This document shows, one piece after another, positions 10,722 to 21,869 of a DNA stretch of 64,000 nucleotides (position 1 is its first letter; each line of letters starts with the position of its first letter). Under the pieces are notes generated by a model. It did not search any database. It was not told the origin of the DNA and saw nothing but the letters and a program-made list of their open reading frames with translations. Origin of the DNA: Meghimatium bilineatum (Eukaryota; Mollusca; Gastropoda; Stylommatophora; Philomycidae); assembly GCA_034231615.1 (NCBI GenBank), contig CM067309.1, forward strand, positions 22,625,965-22,689,964, read 5' to 3'. The position numbers and the translations under genes were made by a program.

Positions 10722-12881
10722 TCATATATCTCTTAAGGAGTATACCACATATATACCACATATATCTCTTAAGGAGTTCAAAACGTCAGCGCGATCCATT
10801 GCCCCATCGCCCTTTGCCACAATCGCACACGATGCCAGTTGATCCGCTCTTTCATTGCCTCGAACGCCCACATGTCCCGGCACGAAAATAAATGTAACCG
10901 CCTTCAAGCTCGCATTTCTCAAGGCCTCAATCCACTGTTCGCGAACGAGACCCACTTGTACCTTCTTAATCATACTCATAGAGTCACTCAAGATGCAGAC
11001 CTGCGTTACTTTCTGTGTGCGTAGCCACTCAAATCCCTTGGTCACCGCCATAGTCTCCATGGTCATACTACTCGTAGTGACCGCAAAGGCACCACTTTCC
11101 TCCTTGATCGTTTTACCTGCACACTGAGCTGTAAAGGCCCAAGCACTGCGAACATGCCTAATTACAGATCCATCAGTGTATATAATCACATCCCCCTCTT
11201 TGGTATTCTCACTGATTAAAGCCTGCACTTCTTTCTCCACAGCTGTGGGACACCATTCTCTGCATTCCCTGCTAAGTGATATTACTACTCTCAAACAAGT
11301 TTCGAAATCTGTGGGTAGACCTATCCATTCCGAACCAACTGCCACATCCTGTAATCGGCACACGCTTTGTATTACATCTTCAGCACGTCCCATCCACGAC
11401 CTTCCTCTCTTGAGTCTGCTGCCTTTAACTTTCTGTATTTCGGAATGCAACGGGTGTTCCTTATCTGCATGTATTTGAAGGTACGCCCGTGCACGGCAAT
11501 ACTGTAATCTATGCTCAGCTGTTGGGCAGTCAAGTAGGTATCGCATAGCTCTTGTCGATGTGTCTCTTGTGCATCCCAGAATGATATGCATTGCTGCATT
11601 CTGGACTCTATCCAGTCTTTCGATCTGAGTTTGGCTAAGAGTCAGAATTGCCAGTGCATATTCCACCACAGCCACTACCAAACCCTGGTACAAAAGAAAT
11701 AACAATCTTTGCTCACATTGCGCAGCAGCCATAACCTTCATTGCTGCTAAGCCTTTGCCTGCCCTTATGATAATATGGTCAACATGTTCCCTGAAACTCA
11801 GGCTTCTGTCAAAAAACACACCCAGATATCTCATTGTGCTAGTTCTTTCTAAACTTTTCCCGGACAACGAAACTTGTGGCATGGGTGTCTTTACCATGTG
11901 ATTGTTCAAGGAAAACCACGTCACGAATGCCTTAGACGGATTAACCACTGCTCCCGTATCTTGACACCAATTTGTCAGTCTGTCCAGCTCCTTCTGTAGC
12001 TCCACGACGCACTCTTCTCGATTTCTGCCCTGTCTATACACCAGGATATCATCGGCATATGACATCGTTCTGCCAACACCTGTGATTTGATTGCCAGCGA
12101 TATGTACTGTGTATACATTGAAAAGTACAGGAGATAGAGGCGATCCCTGTGGCAGGCCAGGGCTAATAACCGTTGGTGTAGATATCCAGTTACCACACTT
12201 AAGAACTACAACCATGTGCATCAGGGCGGCGCCAACCCAACGCACGACAAACGGATTAACTGCAAGATTTAACAGCTGGTGCATCAAGATATCCAAGGAC
12301 ACCCTATTGTACGCATCCTCAAGGTCTATTGCGACCGCACATGTCTCCATGCGCGAATCGAACCCCTCAAAAACATCCTGCGCAAATATGGCTGCATTTT
12401 GCCATGTCTTCTTTCCTGGACGATATCCTCCTAACAATGTTGGTAAACACTTATTTCTTTCAAGATAACACGATACCTTCCGGGCCACAATTTTTTCCAA
12501 AAGCTTGCCAATCGTATTCTGCATAGTTATTATTCTGTAGCCATGTATCCTGGTGTGGTCCTTCCCAGGTTTGTGTAGTGGAACTAAATAGCTGTGCAAC
12601 CAGTCTTCTTTCACTGTGCCCTTTAGAAGGCTATTATTGAACATGTCCGCCAACTCTCCAAACTCCTCATCCGTTCTTTGACTAATGTCATCGTATCTAA
12701 TGCCATCTGGCCCTGGTGCTGTATTTTTTGTACTTTTCAGTGCCTTCCTGATTTCTTCAACTGTGATTAGCATATGGTTTTCCATGCTCAAGTTCTTACA
12801 CGTGTCTGTGAGCGTTTTCCTGATTTCTTGATATGCCTCCACATTTCTCTGACCAATTTGTGCGGTGTAGTGTGCCAGCAA
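10722..12881 (-). CDS. LINE reverse transcriptase-RNase H
   Basis: This 719-aa open frame belongs to the LINE at 10462-13555. RT spans roughly residues 50-330: APGPDGI, then GYRIITMQNTIGKLLEKIVA, GLPQGSPLSPVLFN, SYADD and MRYLGVFFD. RNase H type I spans roughly 560-690 with candidate D-E-D-D residues in YTDGS, METMAV, LSDS and NERAD. It would copy the element's own RNA by target-primed reverse transcription. A tandem duplication of about 36 bp at 10,722-10,780 adds a stop before the terminal zinc motif, which continues at 10,476-10,694 (CPVCSDDDPTTN). The element lacks its 5' part, so it is a dead copy, but few breaks suggest a fairly young insertion. Confidence 0.88.
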   Translation of the reverse strand: MLAHYTAQIGQRNVEAYQEIRKTLTDTCKNLSMENHMLITVEEIRKALKSTKNTAPGPDGIRYDDISQRTDEEFGELADMFNNSLLKGTVKEDWLHSYLVPLHKPGKDHTRIHGYRIITMQNTIGKLLEKIVARKVSCYLERNKCLPTLLGGYRPGKKTWQNAAIFAQDVFEGFDSRMETCAVAIDLEDAYNRVSLDILMHQLLNLAVNPFVVRWVGAALMHMVVVLKCGNWISTPTVISPGLPQGSPLSPVLFNVYTVHIAGNQITGVGRTMSYADDILVYRQGRNREECVVELQKELDRLTNWCQDTGAVVNPSKAFVTWFSLNNHMVKTPMPQVSLSGKSLERTSTMRYLGVFFDRSLSFREHVDHIIIRAGKGLAAMKVMAAAQCEQRLLFLLYQGLVVAVVEYALAILTLSQTQIERLDRVQNAAMHIILGCTRDTSTRAMRYLLDCPTAEHRLQYCRARAYLQIHADKEHPLHSEIQKVKGSRLKRGRSWMGRAEDVIQSVCRLQDVAVGSEWIGLPTDFETCLRVVISLSRECREWCPTAVEKEVQALISENTKEGDVIIYTDGSVIRHVRSAWAFTAQCAGKTIKEESGAFAVTTSSMTMETMAVTKGFEWLRTQKVTQVCILSDSMSMIKKVQVGLVREQWIEALRNASLKAVTFIFVPGHVGVRGNERADQLASCAIVAKGDGAMDRADVLNSLRDICGIYVVYSLRDI

Positions 12882-13518
12882 TGCCGCACCTTTTGTCTCG
12901 TCCGTCTTCTGCTAGACGGTATCGTCGCTCTGGAAATCGGCAATAGTCACGCGTCTTGTGAGACCATTCATGGATTTGTGTAACCGCCAGAACAATTTTA
13001 GTGACTTTTCGCGTGTTATCTCTTTGCAAAATTCGTCCCATTTTGACGCCTTTGCTGACTTTGCAATATCTTTGAATGTTTGGACTAATATCTTTCTTCC
13101 GTTTCCATTGTGCGACCTCCATGGGCTGAGCCGCAACACGTTTCCGTGCCCTTTGCCATAGTGATACTGCTTTCCGTTTCTCGCTCCATGCCCTTTGAAC
13201 CTCTTCGTTCCACCAGGAGGGCCTATCCCACACCAGATTTCCCACTACTTGAGCCTTACGTTTGTCTTGTCGAATTCTGCTCACAACATCCACTCCTCTT
13301 CGATCATATTTAAAGGATCTTACCTTTGGCCTTATCTGCTTACTTTTGTCATTTTTTAAGAGAACAACACATGGGAGGTGGTCACTGCCATGATGCCCCA
13401 GCACGTCCCATTTGCAGATAGCCACAGCAGCTGATGACACCAATGCCAGGTCGATAGCGCTATCATCATCACCATCCCTGCTTGCCATCCTTGTTATACG
13501 GCCATCGTTAAGGCACAC
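12796..13518 (-). pseudogene. LINE endonuclease C-terminus and linker
   Basis: The open frame carries the end of the APE domain (SDHLP) and a basic linker (NEEVQRAWSEKRKAVSLWQR). It is separated from the RT frame by one frameshift near 12.9-13.1 kb. The endonuclease N-terminus is missing through 5' truncation. Confidence 0.75.
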
Positions 13519-13749
13519 CAGGTCCGTATCTGTCAGGGCCTCCTCAAGTTCTCTATAGTGTCATATTTTACAATTTAGCTGGGATAGCTTTGTGATTTTT
13601 TAGTTTCTGAGTTTACTGGCTTGCACATATACATTAGTAATTTAAAATCAGCGTGGTAGGCCAGTAAAAATGGTTTGCCACGACAGATTGGACCCATGGA
13701 TCATATTTTGCCAACCTGTGGTCTAGTCTAGACTCACGTATGTCATGTC

Positions 13750-13920
13750 AGGGATGTTTGTTTGTATGAGAACCCCGGGAATTGAGAGCGATTAGCTTTT
13801 ACTTCCTATGTACAATGGGGGGGGTGGTTTTTCTAAGATTTCTTTCATACTCAGGCTTCAGCGTTTGGCTTAGAGCTATGCCTATTGAAGGAGCCTTCTA
13901 CTCAGAGGGGGTCTATGTCA
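13750..13920 (+). repeat. Dispersed repeat S3
   Basis: Same family as 3,840-4,010. It lies 240 bp upstream of the SIRT4 coding start. No promoter motif can be named in 13,567-14,164; the transcription start is not visible. Confidence 0.65.
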
Positions 13921-14164
13921 GGAATGAAATTTTAAACATAACCGGTAACTAGCATTCTGTGTAACAACATCACTGACCAGCGATGAATGTTTCTGTGGAA
14001 TGTGGATGTCAGTAATACTATATTTTATACTAATATTTTATTTAATATTTTGCAGACTATAATTCTAATGAGGCTCTACACAGAAACTATATAATATTGA
14101 AAGTTTTTTAAGAACTGAGAAGTTTCTTCCACTGGCACATATTGCCTGCTCCGAAACACAAAAT

Positions 14165-14857
14165 ATGCTTCATTGTTGTAAAATAAAACCGGGCCTAAGA
14201 TCAACAGGTCTGCAAAACGTTTTAATTAATTTAACTACACTGTATACTAAACAATTCTTGCCATGTGGACTTGATGCATTTTCATACTCTATTGACTGTA
14301 AATATGTTCCAGTTAGTGAAAAATTGAGTATACCTGATCTGCAGAAACTCCAGAATTTCATAAACATACATCGTAAGTTATTTGTATTAACTGGTGCAGG
14401 TATTTCTACGGAAAGTGGTATACCTGATTATAGATCAGAGGGGGTGGGGCTGTATGCGACCAGCACTAATCGACCTGTTAATTATTCAGAATTTCTTAAA
14501 AGTGCATCATTGAGGCAGCGTTACTGGGCCAGGAATTTTATCGGTTGGCCTCAGTTCTCGTCAACTCAACCCAATAGATCACATTATATTCTCAGTGATT
14601 GGGAGAGACAAGGTAGAGTTCATTGGTTGGTTACACAAAATGTGGATGCATTGCATTATAAAGCTGGATCGCAGAATGTTACAGAACTACACGGAAGCGC
14701 CCACCGTGTTCACTGTTTATCGTGCTCCTTTCAATTGACGAGACATGAAATGCAAGACATGATCCACGACCTTAATCCAGGATGGTTCGTAGAAGCTGTT
14801 AGCATTGGACCGGATGGGGATGTGGATATCAAATCTGACCTCATAAAAGACTTCAAG
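14165..14857 (+). CDS. SIRT4: SIRT4 coding exon 1
   Basis: It encodes residues 1-231, from the initiator Met through the NAD-binding motifs, catalytic His176 and the first zinc cysteine pair, ending GDVDIKSDLIKDFK. The donor is AAG|GTAATT at 14857/14858, phase 0. The open frame runs on past the donor into the intron, but that part is a 30-bp minisatellite. Confidence 0.93.
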
Positions 14858-17800
14858 GTAATTCTGTTGTTGTCTGTGATGTTTTTCGTGGTCAGAACAT
14901 CTGTGATGTGTTTGATGATGGTAAGGACATGTGTGATGTATTTCATGATGGTCAGGAAATGTGTGATGTGTTTTGTGATGGTCAGGACATTATTGTGATG
15001 TGTTTTGTGATGGTCAGGACATTTGTGATGTGTTTCATGATGGTCAGTACAGACAGTGACCCTGATTTTGCTGTACCTACTTGTGGAGTAGTAGACTTTA
15101 ATGGCTTCTTCTGTGTCTGGTCTCAGATTAACTCCTGCAGATTAACAAAAAAATACATGGAAATACATGGGTGATTTGTATATATCCAGCAGAGGGGACA
15201 AGTGCAGAAAAATCCCAATCTGTCCAGTCCTTGATGTTTGTCCATAATATTCTTTGTCCTCTTTTGCTTCTTCCAACTTCGACCCTTCCCCATAGTATAA
15301 TTTTTTACATGGAATCATGTTGGCATACATGTCCAAACCATGCAAGTTTTTGTCGTTTCGCTATTGAAATTAGTGATTGTTGTGAACCTGTATGCATCTC
15401 TATTTTATTTCTTATGCACACTTTTGTCTTATTCTCTGTAATTAAGAAGCACATACCGGTAATATCTCTAACATTTGTATTCGAAAGCCTGTAACTGCCT
15501 CCCCATGTCTGCAGTGAGTGTCCAACTCTCACAATCATACAACGCAATAGAAAGCGCTAGTGAGTTAGAAAGTGTGATTTTTACTCTAGCACTAGTTCCT
15601 TTTCCAAATTAAGTTTATCCTTGGCATAAAAGTTAAATCCATCTCCAGCCTTATCTTTAATTCAATTTTTGCATTTTCCATCGCTGCATATGCTAAATCT
15701 GAGATATTTTTAATTATTCACTTCCTCATCTTTATACCCATTCATCATGATGTTGGTCTGTACCTTTATGTCTCTTGTTAACCAAGATCTTGCTCTTTTC
15801 TGTGTTTGTTTCCATTCCATACTTGCTGGTCACTTTTACCAACTTTGATGTTAACTCTTATAGTTGTTGTTCTGACCCAGCTATAAGATCAATATTTCAG
15901 CGAAGCACAGGTTTCAAATTTGGTAACCTCCAATTGATATTTTTTTTAAATGGTAGCGTATCCTATTCAGGACGTAGCCATCAACCCAGTATTTTTTGGC
16001 TGTAATGATTTTCTAGGCAATATAAATACATTCAGTAGTTTGTGCTTGCTTTTCTGAACTGTCCAGATGCACAGTTGCCTGTGGCAAGGATCGAACTCGG
16101 TACTAGGCCACCATAGCCTCACTCTGTACCACTCCGCCACAGAGCCGGACATCGATATAGACATGCTGAAATCTTGACAGTTATAAATAACATATTATGG
16201 ACAGGATGTAGCAGTAATCACAAACTTTTGAAATTCCTGCCAAATGTTGAACTAATCTTCCTGTTTTTGTGTCATGTTGGTCTTTGATGTCTTGCGAAAT
16301 ATATATATATATATATACACACAGACACATAATCTGTGGTATATGAAATATTCGAGTGCTAGGATGTTATATTGAGCCAATCCTTCTTTATGGAAGCGAA
16401 GCATGGAGGACAGTAAATAAATTTGCCCAAGATAAGCTGGAGGCAACTGAGATGAGGTTTTGAAGAAGAATGATGAAAATTCTGTGGACAGCCAAGAAAG
16501 CTAATGTAAGGAGTTCTCAGAGATGCTGGAGTAAAACAACAAACTATAGCGAAAATTAGAAACAAAACAATCCAGACTTTTAGGGCATGTGATGAGAAAG
16601 GTAAAGCTTAAATATTTAGTAACCACTGGAAAATCAAGGGGAGAAGAGACAGAGGAAGACAAAAAGAGAAATTTTTGGATGGGTTGTGACAATCCATTTG
16701 TGCCACAAAAAGAAGTCACCAACTGAACTTATTAACAACACAAGACCAGAGAGTTGTGGAGAAGCGTGATCACCTTCGTCACTCTGCATGGCACTTGATT
16801 GATTGATATAAAATATAATAATACAGTGGAATCCTGTATAACATCTTGGTCCAGACTGACAAAATATGTAATAACAGAAATTTGCTATATACAATTTAGA
16901 CTATAAAGAATAAATATAATTGGGGATTTGGAAAAGTAGGTCTATTATATAGGACAATGTGTTATAGGACAATGTGTTATAAAAGGATGCGCTATATAGG
17001 GATTCCAATGTATATTTTTTTAAATGATGATGTTCTTCCTTCGCAAGCGAAGATGAGCATGGCATAAAAAATAATAAAAAATGTGGTGAACAAGTAGAAA
17101 AAAAACACATTTGTGATTGTCTAATTTGGTTTGGGTTTGTGAGTTCGTAGATACCTGATGAGTATAAAAATGTTAATAAGCCGCACATTGAGGCTAAATG
17201 ATCATGTTTCATGCATATTTACAAGGTTCCAAAATGTCCATCTTGTCAAGGTGATCTGAAGCCAGAGATCACATTCTTCGGTGACAATGTGCCGAAGCAA
17301 ACAGTTCACTCTGTCCTTGAACAGATGTTCCAGTCTGATGCTGTTCTGGTTGTTGGATCTTCTCTCGAGGTAAACACTTTCTGAAACTGGTCACATAATA
17401 ATTTCTCACTCCAATAGAAAGTATGACTTAGTTAAGAGATTTAGAATACCTACTGCAGAAGACGGATGTGTCGAGCCATGGTGCACAGAAAACTTCAACA
17501 CAGCACATTTTTTTCTCTCCAGTAACATACTGCAGGAAATCTAGTAGGACCATTGTCCTGCTACAAGAGAGATCCAGCAGGAGTTTGAGAATGAATGATG
17601 AAGTGGTAGAATACCTAGTATACACTTTTGGCATTATTCTCTCACCTGTACTGTATTTAGTTGTATCCTTCTCTCACCTTTACTGTATTTAGTTGTATCC
17701 TCTCACCTGTACTGTATTTAGTTGTATCCTTCTCTCACCTGTACTGTATTTAGTTGTATCCTTCTCTCACCTGTACTGTATTTAGTTGTATCCTTCTCTC

Positions 17801-18604
17801 ACCTGTACTGTATTTAGTTGTATCCTTCTCTCACCTGTACTGTATTTAGTTGTGTCCTTCTCTCACCTGTACTGTATTTAGTTGTGACATCCTTCTCTCA
17901 CCTGTACTGTATTTAGTTGTGGCATCCTTCTCTCACCTGTACTGTATTTAGTTGTGGCATCCTTCTATTACCTGTACTATATTTAGTTGTATCCTTCTCT
18001 CACCTGTACTGTATTTAGTTGCGGTGTCCTCTCACTGTACCATGTTTTGTTGTTGTTTCCTCCTCTTACTGTACCGTATTTACCTGTGACATCATTCTCT
18101 CACCTGTACTGTATTTAGTTGTGGAATCCTTCTCTTGTCTGACTCCGTGCTTGGGAGGTGCAGAGCATTTCTTTAATGGCCATGGTTATGTTTAAACTCT
18201 GACACAGACAATTGTGTATTCTGACCATTCAGAGAGCAATATCAATGTACTGAAAATATCTATATTACCTATATACACGGGTGGATAAGTAGGTAGGTAG
18301 AGAGAAGAGAGAGAGAGATTAGATATACCGGTAGATAATATGTTTCCATTTATCTATATTTCATGACACTATCAATACCCTTTCTTATATTTTCAGTTGA
18401 TGAAATGAATTAACTTTCTCATTTCTCCTAAATCCGTAGGTTTACTCTGGCTATCGCTTCATAAGTAGAGCAAGCAACCATGGCATGAAGATTGCTATTG
18501 TTAACATTGGCCCCACACGAGGAGACAAGCACGCAGATATTAAAATCAATGCCAGATGTGGAGATGTATTACAAGGACTTAGCTTATCTCAACGAAACAC
18601 ATAA
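14165..18604 (+). CDS. SIRT4: SIRT4, mitochondrial sirtuin (gene span, 3 coding exons)
   Basis: The protein is an NAD+-dependent class II sirtuin; family members act in the mitochondrial matrix as ADP-ribosyltransferase, lipoamidase or deacylase. The spliced product is 333 aa (human SIRT4 is 314). In order: an N-terminal stretch of about 55 residues, a candidate targeting region; GAGIS at 77-81 and GIPDYRSE in the NAD pocket; RQRYWARNFIGWPQFSS; QNVDAL at 158-163; catalytic His176 in TELHG; zinc cysteines 184/187 (CLSC) and 235/238 (CPSC); FFGD at 248-251; GSSLEVYSGYRF; NIGPTRGD. The order and the YWARNF.GWPQFSS block are specific to SIRT4. Exons are 14165-14857, 17226-17369 and 18440-18604, all joining in phase 0. 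The start is the only upstream Met. TTTTGCAG at 14048-14055 could be an acceptor opening a 5' UTR exon. The gene looks intact. Its neighbour LRWD1 is convergent, 10.7 kb away. Confidence 0.93.
14874..15046 (+). repeat. 30-bp minisatellite in SIRT4 intron 1
   Basis: The unit is GTGATGTGTTTTGTGATGGT plus CAGGACATTT, about six imperfect copies starting 16 nt past the exon 1 donor. Confidence 0.85.
15150..15900 (-). mobile_element. RTE-like LINE fragment in SIRT4 intron 1
   Basis: It reads LISIAKRQKLAWFGHVCQHD on the - strand. Upstream is DCESWTLTADMGRQLQAFEY, the post-RT YGCESWTL block. It is degraded. Confidence 0.65.
15945..16162 (-). repeat. tRNA-derived SINE (family T)
   Basis: In reverse it starts with a tRNA-like head: A box TGGCGGAGTGG and B box GTTCGATCC (16088-16096 on the + strand). 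The body ends in GTAGCGTATCCT-type sequence. It is shared with 35,580-35,772, and a body fragment is at 23,795-23,855. Confidence 0.8.
16290..16325. repeat. (TA)n(CA)n microsatellite
   Basis: ATATATATAT then ACACACAGACACA, within the SIRT4 intron. Confidence 0.8.
16365..16800 (+). mobile_element. RTE-like LINE C-terminal fragment
   Basis: It reads EPILLYGSEAWRTVNKFAQD, then EATEMRF.RRMMKILWTAKK, LLGHVMRKVKL and VTTGKSRG, then a TTGATTGATT tail. It is broken by stops. Confidence 0.7.
16824..17010. mobile_element. pogo-type MITE, TA target
   Basis: The ends CAGTGGAATCCTGTATA and, in reverse, CATTGGAATCCCTATATA are flanked by TA (16822-23 and 17011-12). The 187-bp body contains no gene. Longer or interrupted members are at 23,068-24,209, 24,485-24,885 and 34,842-35,000. 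Confidence 0.75.
17226..17369 (+). CDS. SIRT4: SIRT4 coding exon 2
   Basis: The 144-nt exon encodes 48 residues, VPKCPSCQGDLKPEITFFGD through VLVVGSSLE, holding the second zinc CxxC and the FFGD and GSS motifs. The acceptor is TTTACAAG before 17226 and the donor is GAG|GTAAAC after 17369. It is phase 0 on both sides. Confidence 0.93.
17452..17605 (+). repeat. SINE family S1 in SIRT4 intron 2
   Basis: A diverged full-length copy beginning 80 bp past the exon 2 donor, including AGGACCATTGTCCTGCTACA and GAGTTTGAGAATGAATG. Confidence 0.75.
17638..18140 (+). repeat. ~33-bp minisatellite in SIRT4 intron 2
   Basis: The unit is CTCTCACCTGTACTGTATTT plus AGTTGTATCCTT, about 14 copies drifting in length toward the distal end. 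Confidence 0.9.
18440..18604 (+). CDS. SIRT4: SIRT4 coding exon 3 (terminal)
   Basis: The exon encodes VYSGYRFISRASNHGMKIAI, then VNIGPTRGDKHADIKINARC and a short tail ending SLSQRNT-stop at 18602-18604. The acceptor is TCCGTAG before 18440. Most of its second half is tandemly duplicated immediately downstream of the stop. Confidence 0.92.
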   Translation, partial: VYSGYRFISRASNHGMKIAIVNIGPTRGDKHADIKINARCGDVLQGLSLSQRNT

Positions 18605-18703
18605 TATTGGCCACACGAGGAGACAAGCACGGCAGATATTAAAATCAATGCCAGATGCAGAGATGCATTACAAGATCGTAGCTTATCTCACTGAAACATG
18701 TAA
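18508..18703 (+). repeat. Tandem duplication of the SIRT4 3' coding end
   Basis: Positions about 18508-18604 (GGCCCCACACGAGGAGACAA onward to the stop) are repeated at about 18609-18703 with roughly 10 substitutions and small indels. The second copy lies in the 3' UTR or flank and is an exon fragment, not a separate gene. A one-base insertion puts it out of the sirtuin frame, and its divergence shows that it is not very recent. Confidence 0.85.
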
Positions 18704-18828
18704 CACACAGTGCAACATAGGCAAATTATTCTCAATGGATTTTATCGCAATAATACGCAAAATACATTGTATGACAAAGGATTATCAACCATCTGTTATT
18801 TCGACACAGAATACTGTGCAAGAGCGGA

Positions 18829-18834
18829 AATAAA
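18829..18834 (+). promoter_or_regulatory. Candidate SIRT4 polyadenylation signal
   Basis: AATAAA lies 225 nt downstream of the SIRT4 stop, past the duplicated exon fragment. The position suits a short 3' UTR, but the hexamer is common in AT-rich DNA. Confidence 0.4.
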
Positions 18835-18839
18835 TGCTC

Positions 18840-20150
18840 TCTGTTTTTAGCAATTATGATGCTGCTCTATTTAGTTTCTTGCATGTTGTTTTGACCGATT
18901 GATGGCAGCATTACAACTCCTGTGCTTTTTTTGTCTTCAAAACTGGGAATCTCTTTGGTCTTCCTTTTTCTCCATATGATATTTATTTTAATGCTTATAA
19001 TAGCAGTCAATTTTCATGAATTCTAAGTAAATGCTCTATACAAGTTCCCCAATTTGTTTGTTAATGTTTGGATGTCCTCTTGATTTTATTTGAATTCTTG
19101 ATTAGAAACTAGCATCACAGCACAAGGGACATTCCCATAAGTGATCCGCTCTCTGTTTCAGCAGCCATTGGAGTGTATGTAGAATCAAAGTCCCAGTCAG
19201 GTGTTGGTTAAATGATCTTCGGTTCTTTCCAAAAAGAGTACATTTTCTTCCCTTTCCTCTTATCACTTCTATTTCTGTTCTTTGCTTGATTCTCTGAGGC
19301 AGTTACGAAGGCTCTAAAATTGATCTCAGAAGTTACGAAAGCTCTAAAATTGATCTCAGAAATAGTAACAATTAGAGCAGTTATTGTGTCAGACTTTCAC
19401 TTCATAATCTGCAAAATTCATAATGGATAACTGCATCATGAATCAATGGAGTATATTGGGGCTCAAAGGAGTATATTGGTGCATCACACCTCCAGGGACT
19501 TATGGGGTGTTTCACAAATTATTACTGCTGCATTTTATGTACACAAACATATTGACGGGCAAACAAAAAAGGGGGGGGGGGATCAGTAATTATTACTAAT
19601 ACTGAAATTTGTATAAGAATGCGGATTTAAATTTTACAAAATACGAATTTATGAAAAATAATTCTTTGCAAGTTGACAGATATGCGAATGTGTCAGGACA
19701 GATGACAATGGACCCGGGGGGAAGGGGGCGGGCATATTGTAAATTCTGCACATACTCATTTGTTTATTGAGGAAACTATGGTTGATGAGACCCTAATCAA
19801 GAGATTGAGGGAGTGGAATTGACCAAGGAGATTGTAGAGGTGGACAATTGACAGGTAGAACTAGGAAAACAAACATGGCAGGAGAAAAACCATCCTCATA
19901 CATAGCCTGCATAAAGGTATACTAGGGCCCTGGCCGTATTTATTTAATAATGTGTACTAACTGCAGTAAAACTTTAGTCCAATAGGCAAAACTTGCAACA
20001 GGGTAATCAGATTTTACTTTATATTTAATTATATGGTCTGGTGTTTTTTTCAGGTTGATCTGGGGTTAATTCTAAAACATCAGTGGATATCACACATCAA
20101 TTAGTTGGATTAATGTTATACAAAATCTATTTGTTGGTTTATTGTTATTA
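18840..20150. other. Intergenic stretch, little recognised
   Basis: It holds a 33-bp direct duplication at about 19,300-19,365 (TTACGAAGGCTCTAAAATTG). The - strand near 19,090-19,170 reads as a possible LINE zinc-motif tail (HLWECPLCCD). The rest shows nothing I can name. Confidence 0.4.
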
Positions 20151-20159
20151 AAGTGAAAA

Positions 20160-21240
20160 GAAAGTCTTGTCCTATCCATGTGTGCCACTAGATGTCATGT
20201 CAGTCTTCTTTCTTTTGCTAACTGTGATGACGCTGCCATAGTGCAGCCTTGGTGTTCTAGTATTTCTCTGATGTCATCTATCCATCTTTATCTGGATCTT
20301 CCCATTTCTCTTTTCAGATGATCTTTTGAAGGCTATTGATTGAATGCGATCTGGTTCCATTCTGATCAAGTGGCCGAACCATTTGATATTTTGTCTGTCT
20401 ATGTATTCTTTGCACGATATTGTTTTCACCAGATTTCTTATAGTGTCATTGTTTATTCTATCTCTTTTTGTTACCCCCAGTGTTGTTCTCAGGTGCTTCA
20501 TTTCACATACTGCGAGTGTTTGTTCTAGTTTCTCTATCAAGAATCCAGGTCTGGTATTCATAACACAGTGTCAGCTAGAACACTGAGTTTATTAACATTC
20601 TTTTGGAGACCATGTTGATGTTCTAGTGTTTTAACAGTGGTGCTAATTGATATAAAACTGTGTTTCCTTTCTGACATCTTGTCTTTATTTTCTCTATCCA
20701 GTCTCCCATCTTCAGAAAATGCACTGCCGCCTGAATTTTACGAGAAAAAGGAAAATTTCTTTACTTTGTTGAGTTTTGTGCCATCTATGTATATTTCTAG
20801 TGGAGATTGATTTCTGCATATCTTAGTGTCTCTGATTTCGGTTTGTAGATTCTCATGTTGTTGATTTCTCAATGGTTATTTAATGCATTTAGGTATTTTT
20901 GCAGCTCAGATGTATCGTATATCAATGCCTTATCTGCGAATAGCAATTCATTTATGATGTTACTGTCTTATTTTTTTCCCTCTCCATTCTTTCGTTTAGG
21001 TTGGTTTTCTTGGGGGTTTTTTTTTGGTATTTGTCTATATAGATGTTGAATAGGAGCAGGGATAATACACATCCCTGTCTGACTCCAGATATTATGAATG
21101 TGGCTGGTATTCCTTCTGCTGTTCTGACATCTTTGCATCTGATTTAGTGCTCTGTGTTTTCTAGCTAGGAGTTCGCTGTGGATCCTGTACTCTTCAAAGA
21201 TGGTCCATAGAATTTTAATGTAATTATTTAAAATGTAATA
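20160..21240 (-). mobile_element. RTE-like LINE fragment, RT to C-terminus
   Basis: On the - strand: SGVRQGCVLSLLLFNIYIDK near 21,060, then MKHLRTTLGVTKRDRINNDT, IDRQNIKWFGHLIRMEPDRI and KRNGKIQIKMDR. It has several stops and a central gap. Confidence 0.75.
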
Positions 21241-21277
21241 ATAAATCTTTAATACACTTTGGAAAGAATTCTTTGTT

Positions 21278-21437
21278 ATTTCTTCTTCTGTGTTCATTCT
21301 CAAACTCACACTGGATCTCTCTTACAGTAAGGACAAATGGTCTTACTAGATTTCCAGCAGGATGTAGTCCACAGAATGGAAATGCGATGTGTCATGGTTT
21401 TACTTGCGCCAATGGCCAGACACATCCATCTTTGTTG
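21278..21437 (-). repeat. SINE family S1
   Basis: Full-length reverse copy with (TTC)n head, CTGGATCTCTCTTACAG and CACATCCATCTTTG end. Confidence 0.75.
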
Positions 21438-21869
21438 TTTCAATTTGCAGGAAATACAATAAATTAGTTCTTGCCAAATCTTACTCTGTGACGGGGTGGC
21501 AAAGAGCTAGTCTGTCATGGCCAGGTACCAGCTTCAGGAAATATATACAATTAGCTCTTACCGTAAGTCTTAAGCGAGAGATGGTGTGTCAAATTTCAAC
21601 ATCTGCACCTCAGAAAACAACTATAGGGCATCATTATTTTACTTTCTCCATTGAATGTTATTACACTGTACTGCCTGGAAGATGAAGACCGTCCTATATA
21701 ATATATCTTTGTCAAACCGTTAAACATATCTGCGCCCCAGAAGACATAGCTCCTGGCGAGGAATAGATACCTATTCCTACGTTCTTTCAAGAAGCAGTCA
21801 AGACTGTCATTACACTCAACAGAGATTGCAAGAAACACAGCCATGTAAGCGTGGATGCTGAGGTCAAGG

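Larger units (their letters stand above)
10451..13566 (-). mobile_element. 5'-truncated LINE (APE-RT-RNase H), 11-bp TSD
   Basis: The LINE body is 10462-13555, bounded by TAGTGTCATAT at 10451-10461 and 13556-13566. In - order: an APE-endonuclease C-terminus (IDLALVSS..GHHGSDHLP), RT with GLPQGSPLSP and SYADDILVY (YADD near 12,055), RNase H (YTDGS, METMAV, LSDSMS, GNERAD), and a terminal CPVC motif. The organisation is that of I-superfamily LINEs. The 3' tail is (ACTA)n. Confidence 0.9.

Noticed and set aside
14858-14998. Continuation of SIRT4 past 14,857 as coding
   Set aside because: The frame stays open only through a 30-bp minisatellite (VRT.VMCF repeats); a consensus donor and the next homologous exon mark the true end.
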